Positions 1 through 6,587 of a stretch of 6,587 nucleotides of DNA are shown here, in pieces. The stretch covers positions 1-6,587 of the forward strand of contig USJP01000097.1 of assembly GCA_900555105.1 (NCBI GenBank), in the 5' to 3' direction. Position numbers and translations under genes: made by a program. The notes beneath the pieces were generated by a model. The model had not been told where the DNA came from. It searched no databases and worked only from the letters and a program-made list of their open reading frames with translations. Positions within the stretch are counted from its first letter, which is position 1. Each line of letters begins with the position of its first letter. Origin of the DNA: an uncultured Coriobacteriaceae bacterium (lineage in GTDB: Bacteria; Actinomycetota; Coriobacteriia; Coriobacteriales; UMGS124).

Positions 1-107
1 TACGCACAGTACGGATGCCTGAAAATCAGCCGCCCGGTGGCGTGACGCGTTTACAATAGCAGCGGCTGCAAAGGGACGGTTGTACGGTTCGTCAAAACAG
101 GGGGATC

Positions 108-1076
108 ATGAACACCAATCAGATTGACTATTTCCTCAAGGCATACCGCGAACGCAGCTACACGGCCGCCGCAAAGCTTGTGCCCATGTCCGCCCAGGGC
201 CTCACGAAAGCCATTCATTCCCTCGAGGGAGAGCTTGGCGTTCCGTTGTTTGAAAACGACGCCAACGGCAGGATCAAACCCACCCCCTACGCCGAGGAAT
301 TCAAAGTTTTCTGCAAGGAATTCGACGAGGCACGCTCGCGCATGGCTGCGGGTTTTGCTCGTCTTGCCGGGCAGGCGAATCGAACTATCCGGCTTGCTGC
401 GGCAATTGGTTCAATGGGGTTGCTTGGCATCGATCTCATCTCGAGCTTCAAAAAAGAGCATCCGGATGTCGAGGTGGAGTGTGACGATCTTCCCGACATG
501 CGCGTAGAAAAGACCTTGCGCGACGGCAACAGCTCCTTGGGCCTGACCGTTTTGCCCACGACCGACGAATTTGAAACGGTTGAGCTGGCGAGCTGCGAAC
601 GATGTGTTTGGGTGGCCGCCGACGACCCGTTGGTGGCCAAGGGCCAGGCGTGCGTCGCCGACTTGGAGGGCCGCAACATCGCGCTTGTGGGTGCCCAGTT
701 CAAAAACTACGGCCTGTTGCTCGAGGCGCTGGACCGGGAAGGTGTGCATCCCGCCGATATCACTACCTCATCGGAAATGATCTGGCTGCACCAGTTTGCC
801 AAGGGATCCGGCTGCATCTCCTTTACGGCCCAATCGGTGCTGCCACTTTTCAAGGACGATACGAGCGTTGTCGCCCTGCCTTTTCTGGGCATGCCGTACC
901 AGATTGGCATTTCATGGCTTCGCACACATGTCCCCGATGAAGACGAGCGGGCATTTATCGAAGCCTGCCAGGCTCGGGCAAAGGAATTGGAAGAAGAACC
1001 GGGTTCTGGGCGACGCTCTCGCCTCCATGTGCCCGGGCGCGCCTCTGGCCTTTTGCGCAAGCTAACGGGGAGATAA
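108..1076 (+). CDS. LysR-family transcriptional regulator
   Basis: A 322-residue cytoplasmic DNA-binding protein with the LysR layout. The N-terminal winged helix-turn-helix spans about residues 4-62, with DYFLKAYRERSYTAAAK, the recognition-helix stretch SAQGLTKAIHSLE (28-40) and the typical LGVPLF (43-48). A linker helix follows, then a periplasmic-binding-protein-like effector domain at about 90-290. Members of the family usually sense a small molecule and control a neighbouring or divergent operon; no divergent gene is visible in the 107 bases upstream. The ATG at 108 is chosen because the LysR N-terminus begins exactly there and a G-rich Shine-Dalgarno (AGGGGG, 99-104) precedes it, at rather short spacing. 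The last 25 or so residues (from EEPGSGRR onward) are a basic tail beyond the usual LysR end; it may be natural or a late frame change. Effector and targets cannot be read from the sequence. Control of the downstream molybdoenzyme is only a positional inference. Confidence 0.93.
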   Translation: MNTNQIDYFLKAYRERSYTAAAKLVPMSAQGLTKAIHSLEGELGVPLFENDANGRIKPTPYAEEFKVFCKEFDEARSRMAAGFARLAGQANRTIRLAAAIGSMGLLGIDLISSFKKEHPDVEVECDDLPDMRVEKTLRDGNSSLGLTVLPTTDEFETVELASCERCVWVAADDPLVAKGQACVADLEGRNIALVGAQFKNYGLLLEALDREGVHPADITTSSEMIWLHQFAKGSGCISFTAQSVLPLFKDDTSVVALPFLGMPYQIGISWLRTHVPDEDERAFIEACQARAKELEEEPGSGRRSRLHVPGRASGLLRKLTGR

Positions 1077-1110
1077 GCCCATTGCACGTTGACATCATTT
1101 TGTTCGACTT

Positions 1111-1138
1111 TCCCACCAGGTTCAAGAGCCTGGTGGGA
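1111..1138 (+). terminator. Strong hairpin after the LysR gene, possible terminator
   Basis: A perfect 10-bp inverted repeat: TCCCACCAGG (1111-1120) pairs with CCTGGTGGGA (1129-1138) around an 8-base loop. It lies 34 bases after the LysR stop codon, where a terminator is expected. There is no T-run on the 3' side of either strand, so it is not a textbook intrinsic terminator. It may act with Rho, stabilise the mRNA 3' end, or be a weak terminator. Confidence 0.5.
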
Positions 1139-1286
1139 GCTACCATGGACGAACATTCCCCGTGCTCGTATCTACTGCCTAGCTCAATGGCCTAACATGA
1201 CATTTCAATCGACAGTGCACCCGTTTGCGCTCGCCACAATCTGCGCTTCCAATAAGGGGAAAACGCACCGCTAGGAAACGCCTTCG

Positions 1287-1298
1287 ATGGTCTACCAT
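1287..1298. promoter_or_regulatory. Short palindrome upstream of the LuxR-type gene, possible operator
   Basis: ATGGT-CT-ACCAT is a perfect 5-bp dyad with a 2-base spacer, centred about 72 bases before the LuxR-type start codon, within the 288-base gap after the LysR gene. The position and symmetry would suit a binding site for a dimeric regulator, for example the LysR or LuxR protein encoded here. No convincing -35/-10 pair was seen beside it. Dyads this short occur by chance, so this is a weak call. The rest of the 1077-1364 gap holds only the hairpin at 1111-1138 and the ribosome-binding site at 1351-1356. Confidence 0.22.
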
Positions 1299-1364
1299 TA
1301 ACCGTGTGCCATGCGGTGGGTGTCGCTGCGTGTAAGCGCTTTGCAACAATGGAGGGAATTCCCT

Positions 1365-2929
1365 ATGGAGCAGCAGCAGGGTAAGGCAACTGGTAAAATC
1401 ACGAGGGCGCATGGGTACATCGTGTCCCTGTGGCCGACGTTGCCATTCATGGGATTTGGTTTTGTGCCGCCTGGAACGCACTTGCTCAGGGTACCGCGTG
1501 GTTATCTCCGATTGAGACAAACGGCATAGCAATTACCAACCTCACCATGGTGATTAACATCGCCATGGGTCTCAGCTTGCTTGTCATGGGCATCCTTGGT
1601 GGTCGTATGGCGCATATCCTCACCGAAAAGCGCCTCGCTTTGACAGCTGGAGTTGCCGCGACCTTGGCCTCCCTTGTCCTTTTGCTTATTGGTCCGGCGT
1701 ACTTTCAACAGGCACTCAACGAGGCATCCCATATGGTGTTCCAAATATGTGCGGTTGTGCTTGGTCTCTCGTTTGCCTTGTTGTACCTGCGTTTTGGCAT
1801 GCTCTATGCGCGCCTGCCTCTCAGGCGAGCCGTGCTTTACCTGTGCTACGCAAACCTTCTGGGGATCTTTTCCTACCTTGCCGTGCAGGCCTCTCCCATG
1901 TGGGCGCCCCTCCCCAAAAGTCCGCCGATGGCCTTTAGATCGTTTTTATCGTGCTGCCGCTTTTTGCCTGCGCGACGCTCTGCCTTGACGCAAATGCCAA
2001 TCCTTGGACCCAGCGCGAGCTCGAAGAACGGTCAGCCGCCCCCGTTGAGTTAATTCCTTCGGACCTCGGATCTTTGCGCAGACCCCTTGTTTCCTTCTCT
2101 GTCGCGCTTTTTCTCTTTGCGTTTGCACAAGTCGGCTGTTACTGTGGCCGTGGTCACGGCCGCCCCGCCAGCATCCACATTGGCCACTTCAAACGCCGAC
2201 ATGCTCGTGCGCATTCCGCTGGTTCTTGCATTTGCCCTACTTGCATCCACACTTGAGGCCAAGCGACTCAACTTTGGCCGACTCCTCGTCGTTCTGGCAA
2301 GTCTTTTGGAAACCGTCGTGCTCCTGGGCCTTGTCGTAGGCGTTGACAGTACCGGCTGGCTTGTGCCCGTGCGTGACGTGGTCTTCGGTTTTCAAACGCT
2401 CACTTGGTGCATGATCTTCGCCGTGGCAGGTTGCCATCGCAATATGTCGTTTACTGTTGTGGCCTGCGCGTTCGGGTCTTTGGCGCTCGGCATGGGATTG
2501 GGGTCGCTCGCCGGTTCCCAGATATCCGAGACTCTCGGGACACCCGTTCTGCTCGTCATATGCGCCCTAGCGTTGCTTCCTTGCTTCATGCTGCTCGACA
2601 ACCGTAGCACCGAGGGCCTTTTCTCCTCAAATCCCAAAGGGGCCACGTCGCTCGAAGAGCTTCTCGGCAAAAGTCTCGAGGGGGGTACGCCGCGCTCGAA
2701 GGGCGACTTCCGTCGCAAACTTGATGACTACGCCGCACAGCGCGGTCTTTCGGCACGTGAGGCTGAGACGCTGCGCTACCTTGTGGCAGGGCGCGGTGAC
2801 AGCCAGATTGCTGAGGCCATGGGCATCTCCTACAACACCGCACGTACGCACGTGCGCAATGTGTTCACCAAGCTCGACGTTCACGACCGCCAGACCCTTA
2901 TCGACGTGGTGAACAACGAACTCGGCTAG
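1365..2929 (+). pseudogene. Membrane-bound LuxR-family regulator, broken by three frame changes
   Basis: The parts join into a protein of about 521 residues with a many-span hydrophobic N-terminal domain and a C-terminal LuxR/GerE helix-turn-helix, an architecture common in Eggerthella-type Coriobacteriia, where such proteins are thought to sense ligands at the membrane. The start is ATG 1365 (MEQQQGKATGK), 8 bases after GGAGGG (1351-1356). The reading frame shifts near 1460-1463 (T4 run, apparently one T short; joins LPFMGFGF to CAAWNALAQ). It shifts again near 1943-1947 (T5 run, one T short; joins MAFRSF to FIVLPLFACATL), and near 2134-2135 (one base too many; joins FLFAFAQV to AVTVAVVTAAPP). 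The unshifted frames stop at 1527 and 2051. The last piece is open to TAG 2927-2929 and holds the DNA-binding domain from 2747 on: LSAREAETLRYLVAGRG, then IAEAMGISYNTARTHVRNVF. As written, no full protein can be made. The pieces are well preserved, so sequencing error or recent loss are both possible. Its own terminator follows at 2991. Confidence 0.85.
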
Positions 2930-2990
2930 ACAGCTCCTATCGCTCGAAGCGCCCCCGATTCGTTAGCATTAATAAAATACCAGCTAGAAG

Positions 2991-3043
2991 ACGCTCACTC
3001 GTTTCGTAGTAGCTCGTATGAGCCGAACGGGTGAGCGTTTTTT
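2991..3043 (+). terminator. Intrinsic terminator of the LuxR-type gene
   Basis: ACGCTCACTCG (2991-3001) pairs with CGGGTGAGCGT (3028-3038) over 11 bp with one T-G wobble, followed directly by a run of six T (3038-3043). The long loop holds a second small hairpin, GCTC-GTAT-GAGC (3012-3023), giving a branched structure. It begins 62 bases after the LuxR-type stop codon and separates that gene from the downstream pair, so the 3166 gene needs its own promoter. Confidence 0.85.
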
Positions 3044-3060
3044 CATGCGTTGCGCGGTTT

Positions 3061-3088
3061 TTGGCAACATCCGGATGCTCCCTATTGT
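3061..3088 (+). promoter_or_regulatory. Candidate sigma-70-like promoter for the 3166 gene and molybdoenzyme
   Basis: TTGGCA (3061-3066) and TATTGT (3083-3088) are separated by 16 bases and match the -35 and -10 consensus at 5 and 4 of 6 positions. The pair lies just after the LuxR terminator and about 78 bases before the ATG at 3166, where a promoter for the downstream transcription unit is expected. The call rests on consensus only. Confidence 0.35.
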
Positions 3089-3133
3089 GTGTCTTATCGA
3101 AAGGCGCGGGCAAACACATGCCATCTCATGCGC

Positions 3134-3156
3134 CTTCCTCGCAAACAGAGAGGGAG
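3134..3156 (+). promoter_or_regulatory. Hairpin that covers the ribosome-binding site of the 3166 gene
   Basis: CTTCCTC (3134-3140) can pair with GAGGGAG (3150-3156) over 7 bp (one T-G wobble) around a 9-base loop. The 3' arm is the Shine-Dalgarno sequence itself, 9 bases before ATG 3166. Folding would hide the ribosome-binding site, so translation may be limited or conditional. This could also be chance, because any CT-rich stretch near an AG-rich Shine-Dalgarno can pair with it. Confidence 0.3.
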
Positions 3157-3165
3157 CTTACAACG

Positions 3166-3875
3166 ATGGGCAAGATGAGACTGGAGAATTGCGAGCCGCG
3201 ACCGTGTCCCACTGACGTGGCCGAAGACGAAGCCGATGGAAGCACGCTCGATTTCGAGGCTGTGTGTGATGGCCTGCGTCGCTGTGTAACCAAGCAGTCG
3301 CAGCATCGCGAGATCTATATCAAGACCCTCACGTTCTGCGATGAGGAGAAGGCCGAGCCCGATGTCGAAGCGTTCATCCAGAGCCTTCCTGAATTTGCAT
3401 ATGAGACGCAAAGTCCTTTTTACCTCATTTCTGCCCTCGTGCATGCAGGGGGACTAGAACGTTTTGAGCTCGATGAAGAGGGTGAAGTTATTACCACCGA
3501 GCGCAAAGAGGGATTGAGCGACGACGAGGTCGACGATCTCATCTGGTCCATTGCCTATCGCACCACGGCCGCAGGAATGACGGTTGCTCAGGACATGGCC
3601 CCCAAGCTCGTATGGACAGGCTCGTGCAGGCTCGCCCCGCTCGTAAGGACACCTATTGCGACGTGCTTGCCTTCTGTCTTGAGCCCAAGAAGCGCACCGA
3701 GGTGGAGGAGCTTTTGCGCGGAAGGCAGATTCTCACCGACGAAGCAGTGGACGGCGAACCCCTGCAACCGAGCGTTTTTATTGACAAGCTTGAACGCACG
3801 GGAGCCCTTGAGTGGCACGGCGCCTGGCTCACCAGCGCCGCTGGCAAGGCTTATCTGGAGGAACATGCCTGCTAA
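3166..3875 (+). pseudogene. Unrecognised protein with two tandem winged-helix-like modules, one frameshift
   Basis: I do not recognise a named family. With one base restored near 3607-3611 the product is 236 residues, soluble and acidic, with no signal peptide or membrane span. It starts at ATG 3166 after GAGGGAG and ends at TAA 3873-3875. It is built from two related modules, about residues 48-143 and 161-235. Both contain Y-x5-FC (Y51/FC58; Y164/FC171), a VE exactly nine residues after the Cys (V67, V180), a Q-S/P-rich helix ending in GGLE or GALE (95-98, 213-216), and a T-x-AAG turn (133-137, 223-227). The helix-helix-helix-wing pattern resembles a winged helix, so a regulatory role is possible but unproven. 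It sits 70 bases before the molybdoenzyme with no terminator between them, where a TorD-type maturation chaperone is often found, but it lacks TorD-like motifs. The frame change joins DMAPKL (upstream frame) to MDRLVQARPARKDTYC (frame open from 3612). It could be a sequencing error or a real lesion. Confidence 0.75.
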
Positions 3876-3945
3876 AGGCTGTTTCTCCGTGAGCATAGCA
3901 CCATCAGTCAAGTATCGATCAAGCGTTGAGGAAAGGAGAGGAAGC

Positions 3946-6587
3946 ATGCTGAACACGACCGACGTCACACGAAGGAGCTTTGTGAAGGCGGCGGCGATCA
4001 GCGGCGTCGCAGCGGCCTTCGGGATGACCCTGAGCGGGTCGGTCAAGGAAGCTCATGCTGACGAGGCCCAAGGCGCATCCGAGGAGAAGGTGTACAAGAA
4101 CACCTGCCATGGTTGCATCCAGGCTTGCCCGTGTCTCGTGTATGTCAAGGACGGCGTTGCCGTACGCATTGAGGGCGACCCCGATGCCCCCACCAATAAG
4201 GGCTCCCTGTGCATGAAGGGTATGAACCAGATTCAGACCTGCTACAGCCCGCGCCGCATCCTGCATCCCATCAAGCGTGTTGGCGAGCGTGGTGGCAACG
4301 ACTGGGAGGTTATCTCCTGGGACGAGGCCGTGGACCTTGCGGCAACGAAGATCTCCGAGGAGATTGAGAAGTACGGCCCATACGCATTCTTCGCCTCCGT
4401 TGGCGGTGGCGGCTCTTACTCGTTTATCCAGGCCCAGCAGATGCCTGCCGCCCTTGGTTCGCCCACGGTGTTTGAGCCTGGCTGCGCCCAGTGCTACCTG
4501 CCGCGCGAGGCTATGAGCAAGTTCATGTATGGCGGCAATTCACAGTCCATCGCCGACTGCGGCACCATCGAGCCGTTCAACTGGGACGACCACAAGATGG
4601 AGGTCCTGGTGCTTTGGGGTGCCCAGCCCAGCGTGAGCCAAACCTCCCAGTCAGGTCGTGGTATGGCCGACCTCAGGGCCCTTGGTTGCAAGACCGTCGT
4701 CATCGACCCGAACTTCTCGCCCGATGCCGTGCACGCCGACGTGTGGCTGCCCGTGCGCCCTGGTACCGACACAGCGCTGTTGCTCTCGTGGTTCCGCTAC
4801 ATCTTCCAGAACGACCTGTACGACCATGAGTTCACGAAGTACTGGACGAATCTGCCCTTCCTCATCGATCCCGACACCAAGCTACCGGTGCTCGCCAAGG
4901 ACCTCTTCCCCGACTTCGAGCAGACCACACCGGCCAACACGCCTGCTTACGTGTGCTATGACCTCAAGACCAACTCGGTCCAGCCCTTTGAGTACAGCCT
5001 GCCCGAGGATTCAACCGTCGATCCCGAGGTGTTCTGGGAGGGCGAGTACGAGGGCAAGACGTACCAGACTGCCGGTCAGATTTACTGGGACGAGGCCGAT
5101 CCCTGGACGTTTGAGAAGGCTGCCGAGGTCACTTGGGTCGAGGCCGACAAGATTAAGGAAGGCGTGGACCTCTATCTGTCGAGCCAGTACGCCGGCATCT
5201 GCAACGGCGTTGCCTCGGACATGACCGAATCTTCCTCGCAGGTGCCCTTGGGATGCCTGGGTCTCGACATGATCATGGGCCACGTGGACAAGCCTGGCTG
5301 CACGCTCACCCAGCAGAAGGGCGGCGGCGGCCCCATGGGTGCCTCTCCAAGTGGCGTGCGCCCCACACGTACCTACAGCCCCATGAAGGTCGGTGACACC
5401 GAGGTGTCCCTGGGCGCAACCGTTGGTGCTTCCGAGGAGGAAAACGCTGCCAAGTTCGCTGATTTCACCGACGATCAGCTCCAGGAAGCGTTCCAGCCCT
5501 ACCTCGACCGACTCGGCATGGTGGAGCACAAGGGCCTTTTCTTCTGGAACCACTCCCACATCCCCACAGTGCGCGATGCCATTGAGACCGGTGAGCCTTA
5601 CAAGCCTCGCTGCTGGTACGACTTCTCGGGCAACAAGCTCGCAATGCTGGGTAATGCCACCTCTTGGTACAACGTGTTTCCTGAGATCGACTTTATCATG
5701 GGTCAGTACCCCATGCTCACCTCGTTCCACATCGAAGCGGCCGATCTCGTGTTCCCGCTTGCTGAGTGGCTCGAGATTGTTGGCGTCTCTCGTCAGATAA
5801 ACAAGCAGTTCGTGCGCATCGACGTGACCCACCTGGGCGAGACGGTGGACAACACCTATCCCTATCTGGCCATCTTCCAGAAGCTGCGCGAGAAGATGGG
5901 CAAGGAGTTCCCCAGCATCGCTCAGCCCACGCCCATGGCTGATCAGCGCGCCAACGTGGCCAAGCAGTTTGGAGCCGCCGACTGGGACGACCTTGTGGCC
6001 AACCAGGACACCTATGTCCCTAAGGTGACCGACCCCAAGGACTTCTGGGCTTACGACCAGTATCTCGAGATCGTGGACGACAACCTGCCCGCCGGTTTTG
6101 CCACTGAGAGCCGCAAGTGCGAAGTGTACTGCACGCTGCTGCTCAAGATGGGCCGCAACGGCTATCCCTTCACCTACCCGATGGAGATGCCCGCGGCCAG
6201 CCATGACTACTCGCCCATCTGCACCTTCATCGAGCCTGCCGAGAGCCCGCTGGCCGACGAGGAATATCCGCTCGTTATCACCTCTGGCCGCGTACCGTAC
6301 TTCCACCACGGCACCATGCGCCATGCCGCATTCGCTCGCGAGCTCTACCCCGAGCCCGACGTGCGTATGAATCCGAAGACGGCCGAGGAGTACGGCATTG
6401 CGCACCGCGACTGGGTGAAGATAACGAGTCGCCGCGGCGAAATTCGTGGCCGCGCCTTCGTCACCGAGGGTATCGCGCCCGGCGTGCTGTGGATGGAGCG
6501 TTTCTGGAACCCCGAGTGTTTCGACGCCTCGCAGGAAAAGATTGACGGTGGTTGGAGCGAGTGCAACGTCAACGTGCTCACCAAGAA
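3946..6587 (+). CDS. Tat-exported molybdopterin oxidoreductase catalytic subunit (partial, runs off the right edge)
   Basis: The first 880 residues of a DMSO-reductase-superfamily enzyme that carries out a two-electron redox reaction at a bis-pterin molybdenum centre outside the membrane. ATG 3946 follows AAGGAG (3933-3938). A twin-arginine signal (TRRSFVK, 8-14) and hydrophobic stretch end at AHA (36-38). A [4Fe-4S] set follows: C54, C57, C61 and C89 with K91 (CMKG). The segment LGSP...CAQCYLPRE puts C183 (or C180) where the family has its Mo ligand, suggesting a cysteine-ligated enzyme. GHVDKPG (445-451) and ADLVFPLAEWLE (599-610) are pterin-domain landmarks. The C-terminal molydopterin-binding domain starts near YPLVITSGR (774) and is nearly complete, so only a few dozen residues are probably missing. 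Relatives include polysulfide and thiosulfate reductases and the Coriobacteriia catechol dehydroxylases; the substrate is not readable. FeS and anchor subunits are not in view. It is intact throughout and G/C-ending codons dominate, unlike the broken genes upstream. Confidence 0.93.
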   Translation, partial: MLNTTDVTRRSFVKAAAISGVAAAFGMTLSGSVKEAHADEAQGASEEKVYKNTCHGCIQACPCLVYVKDGVAVRIEGDPDAPTNKGSLCMKGMNQIQTCYSPRRILHPIKRVGERGGNDWEVISWDEAVDLAATKISEEIEKYGPYAFFASVGGGGSYSFIQAQQMPAALGSPTVFEPGCAQCYLPREAMSKFMYGGNSQSIADCGTIEPFNWDDHKMEVLVLWGAQPSVSQTSQSGRGMADLRALGCKTVVIDPNFSPDAVHADVWLPVRPGTDTALLLSWFRYIFQNDLYDHEFTKYWTNLPFLIDPDTKLPVLAKDLFPDFEQTTPANTPAYVCYDLKTNSVQPFEYSLPEDSTVDPEVFWEGEYEGKTYQTAGQIYWDEADPWTFEKAAEVTWVEADKIKEGVDLYLSSQYAGICNGVASDMTESSSQVPLGCLGLDMIMGHVDKPGCTLTQQKGGGGPMGASPSGVRPTRTYSPMKVGDTEVSLGATVGASEEENAAKFADFTDDQLQEAFQPYLDRLGMVEHKGLFFWNHSHIPTVRDAIETGEPYKPRCWYDFSGNKLAMLGNATSWYNVFPEIDFIMGQYPMLTSFHIEAADLVFPLAEWLEIVGVSRQINKQFVRIDVTHLGETVDNTYPYLAIFQKLREKMGKEFPSIAQPTPMADQRANVAKQFGAADWDDLVANQDTYVPKVTDPKDFWAYDQYLEIVDDNLPAGFATESRKCEVYCTLLLKMGRNGYPFTYPMEMPAASHDYSPICTFIEPAESPLADEEYPLVITSGRVPYFHHGTMRHAAFARELYPEPDVRMNPKTAEEYGIAHRDWVKITSRRGEIRGRAFVTEGIAPGVLWMERFWNPECFDASQEKIDGGWSECNVNVLTK

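Noticed and set aside
52..57. TACAAT as a -10 box for the LysR gene
   Set aside because: No acceptable -35 element lies 16-18 bases upstream, so the match alone is too weak to call.
76..89. Repeated ACGGTT (76-81 and 84-89) as a regulator-binding repeat before the LysR gene
   Set aside because: Only two 6-base copies, and no clean LysR-type T-N11-A dyad could be built around them.
1460..1466. Programmed -1 frameshifting at the T4 run in the LuxR-type gene
   Set aside because: The site is not a good slippery heptamer, there is no clear stimulatory structure, and two further shifts later in the gene make an indel explanation simpler.
3166..3875. Assignment of this gene as a TorD/DmsD chaperone
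   Set aside because: The position fits, but the sequence shows a duplicated winged-helix-like module and none of the conserved TorD-family motifs.
3588..4046. A minus-strand frame across the junction of the 3166 gene and the molybdoenzyme
   Set aside because: It overlaps the second module and the Tat signal region on the other strand, and no ribosome-binding site or domain was seen.
4658..5224. A 188-codon plus-strand frame inside the molybdoenzyme
   Set aside because: Its translation is S/T/R/P-rich low-complexity sequence typical of a shifted frame of a GC-rich gene, and the overlapping frame carries the conserved enzyme motifs.
5011..6405. A 464-codon open frame on the minus strand
   Set aside because: It lies fully antisense to the well-supported molybdoenzyme. 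It is a shadow caused by the strong G/C third-position preference, and its translation (rich in H, V, G, L and R) shows no recognisable domain.

Overview
The window looks like part of a chromosome from a strictly or facultatively anaerobic, GC-rich actinobacterium of the class Coriobacteriia (Eggerthellaceae-like: Eggerthella, Slackia, Gordonibacter and relatives). The reasons are the combination of a Tat-exported DMSO-reductase-family molybdoenzyme, a LuxR-type regulator with a large multi-membrane-span N-terminal domain, and a LysR regulator, plus the strong G/C preference at third codon positions in the molybdoenzyme. This placement is inference from gene content, not from a marker gene.

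Layout, all on the + strand: (1) 108-1076, an intact LysR-family regulator, followed by a strong hairpin at 1111-1138. (2) 1365-2929, a membrane-embedded LuxR-family regulator. Its coding sequence is spread over three reading-frame changes (near 1460, 1943 and 2134), so it is a pseudogene or a mis-sequenced gene. It ends in a good intrinsic terminator at 2991-3043. (3) 3166-3875, an unrecognised protein of about 236 residues made of two copies of the same winged-helix-like module, broken by one missing base near 3607-3611. (4) 3946-6587 (runs off the window), the catalytic subunit of a molybdopterin oxidoreductase with a twin-arginine signal, a [4Fe-4S] cysteine set and a likely cysteine molybdenum ligand. 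Its substrate cannot be told from the sequence. It belongs to the broad group that includes the gut-bacterial catechol dehydroxylases.

How they may work together (inference): the LysR and LuxR proteins are plausible substrate-responsive regulators. The duplicated-module protein and the molybdoenzyme are probably cotranscribed, since they are 70 bases apart with no terminator between them. Electron-transfer (FeS) and membrane-anchor subunits, if present, lie beyond the right edge.

An important caution for annotation: because of the missing base near 3607-3611, the first half of the duplicated-module gene stays open in the same frame as the molybdoenzyme. One unbroken reading frame therefore runs from 3166 to the window end. 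A gene caller could report a false fusion that hides the true Tat signal peptide. Four single-base-type frame changes within about 2.2 kb, each leaving good protein sequence on both sides, suggest either sequencing or assembly indels or very recent decay. I found no tRNA, rRNA, CRISPR, insertion sequence or attachment site.
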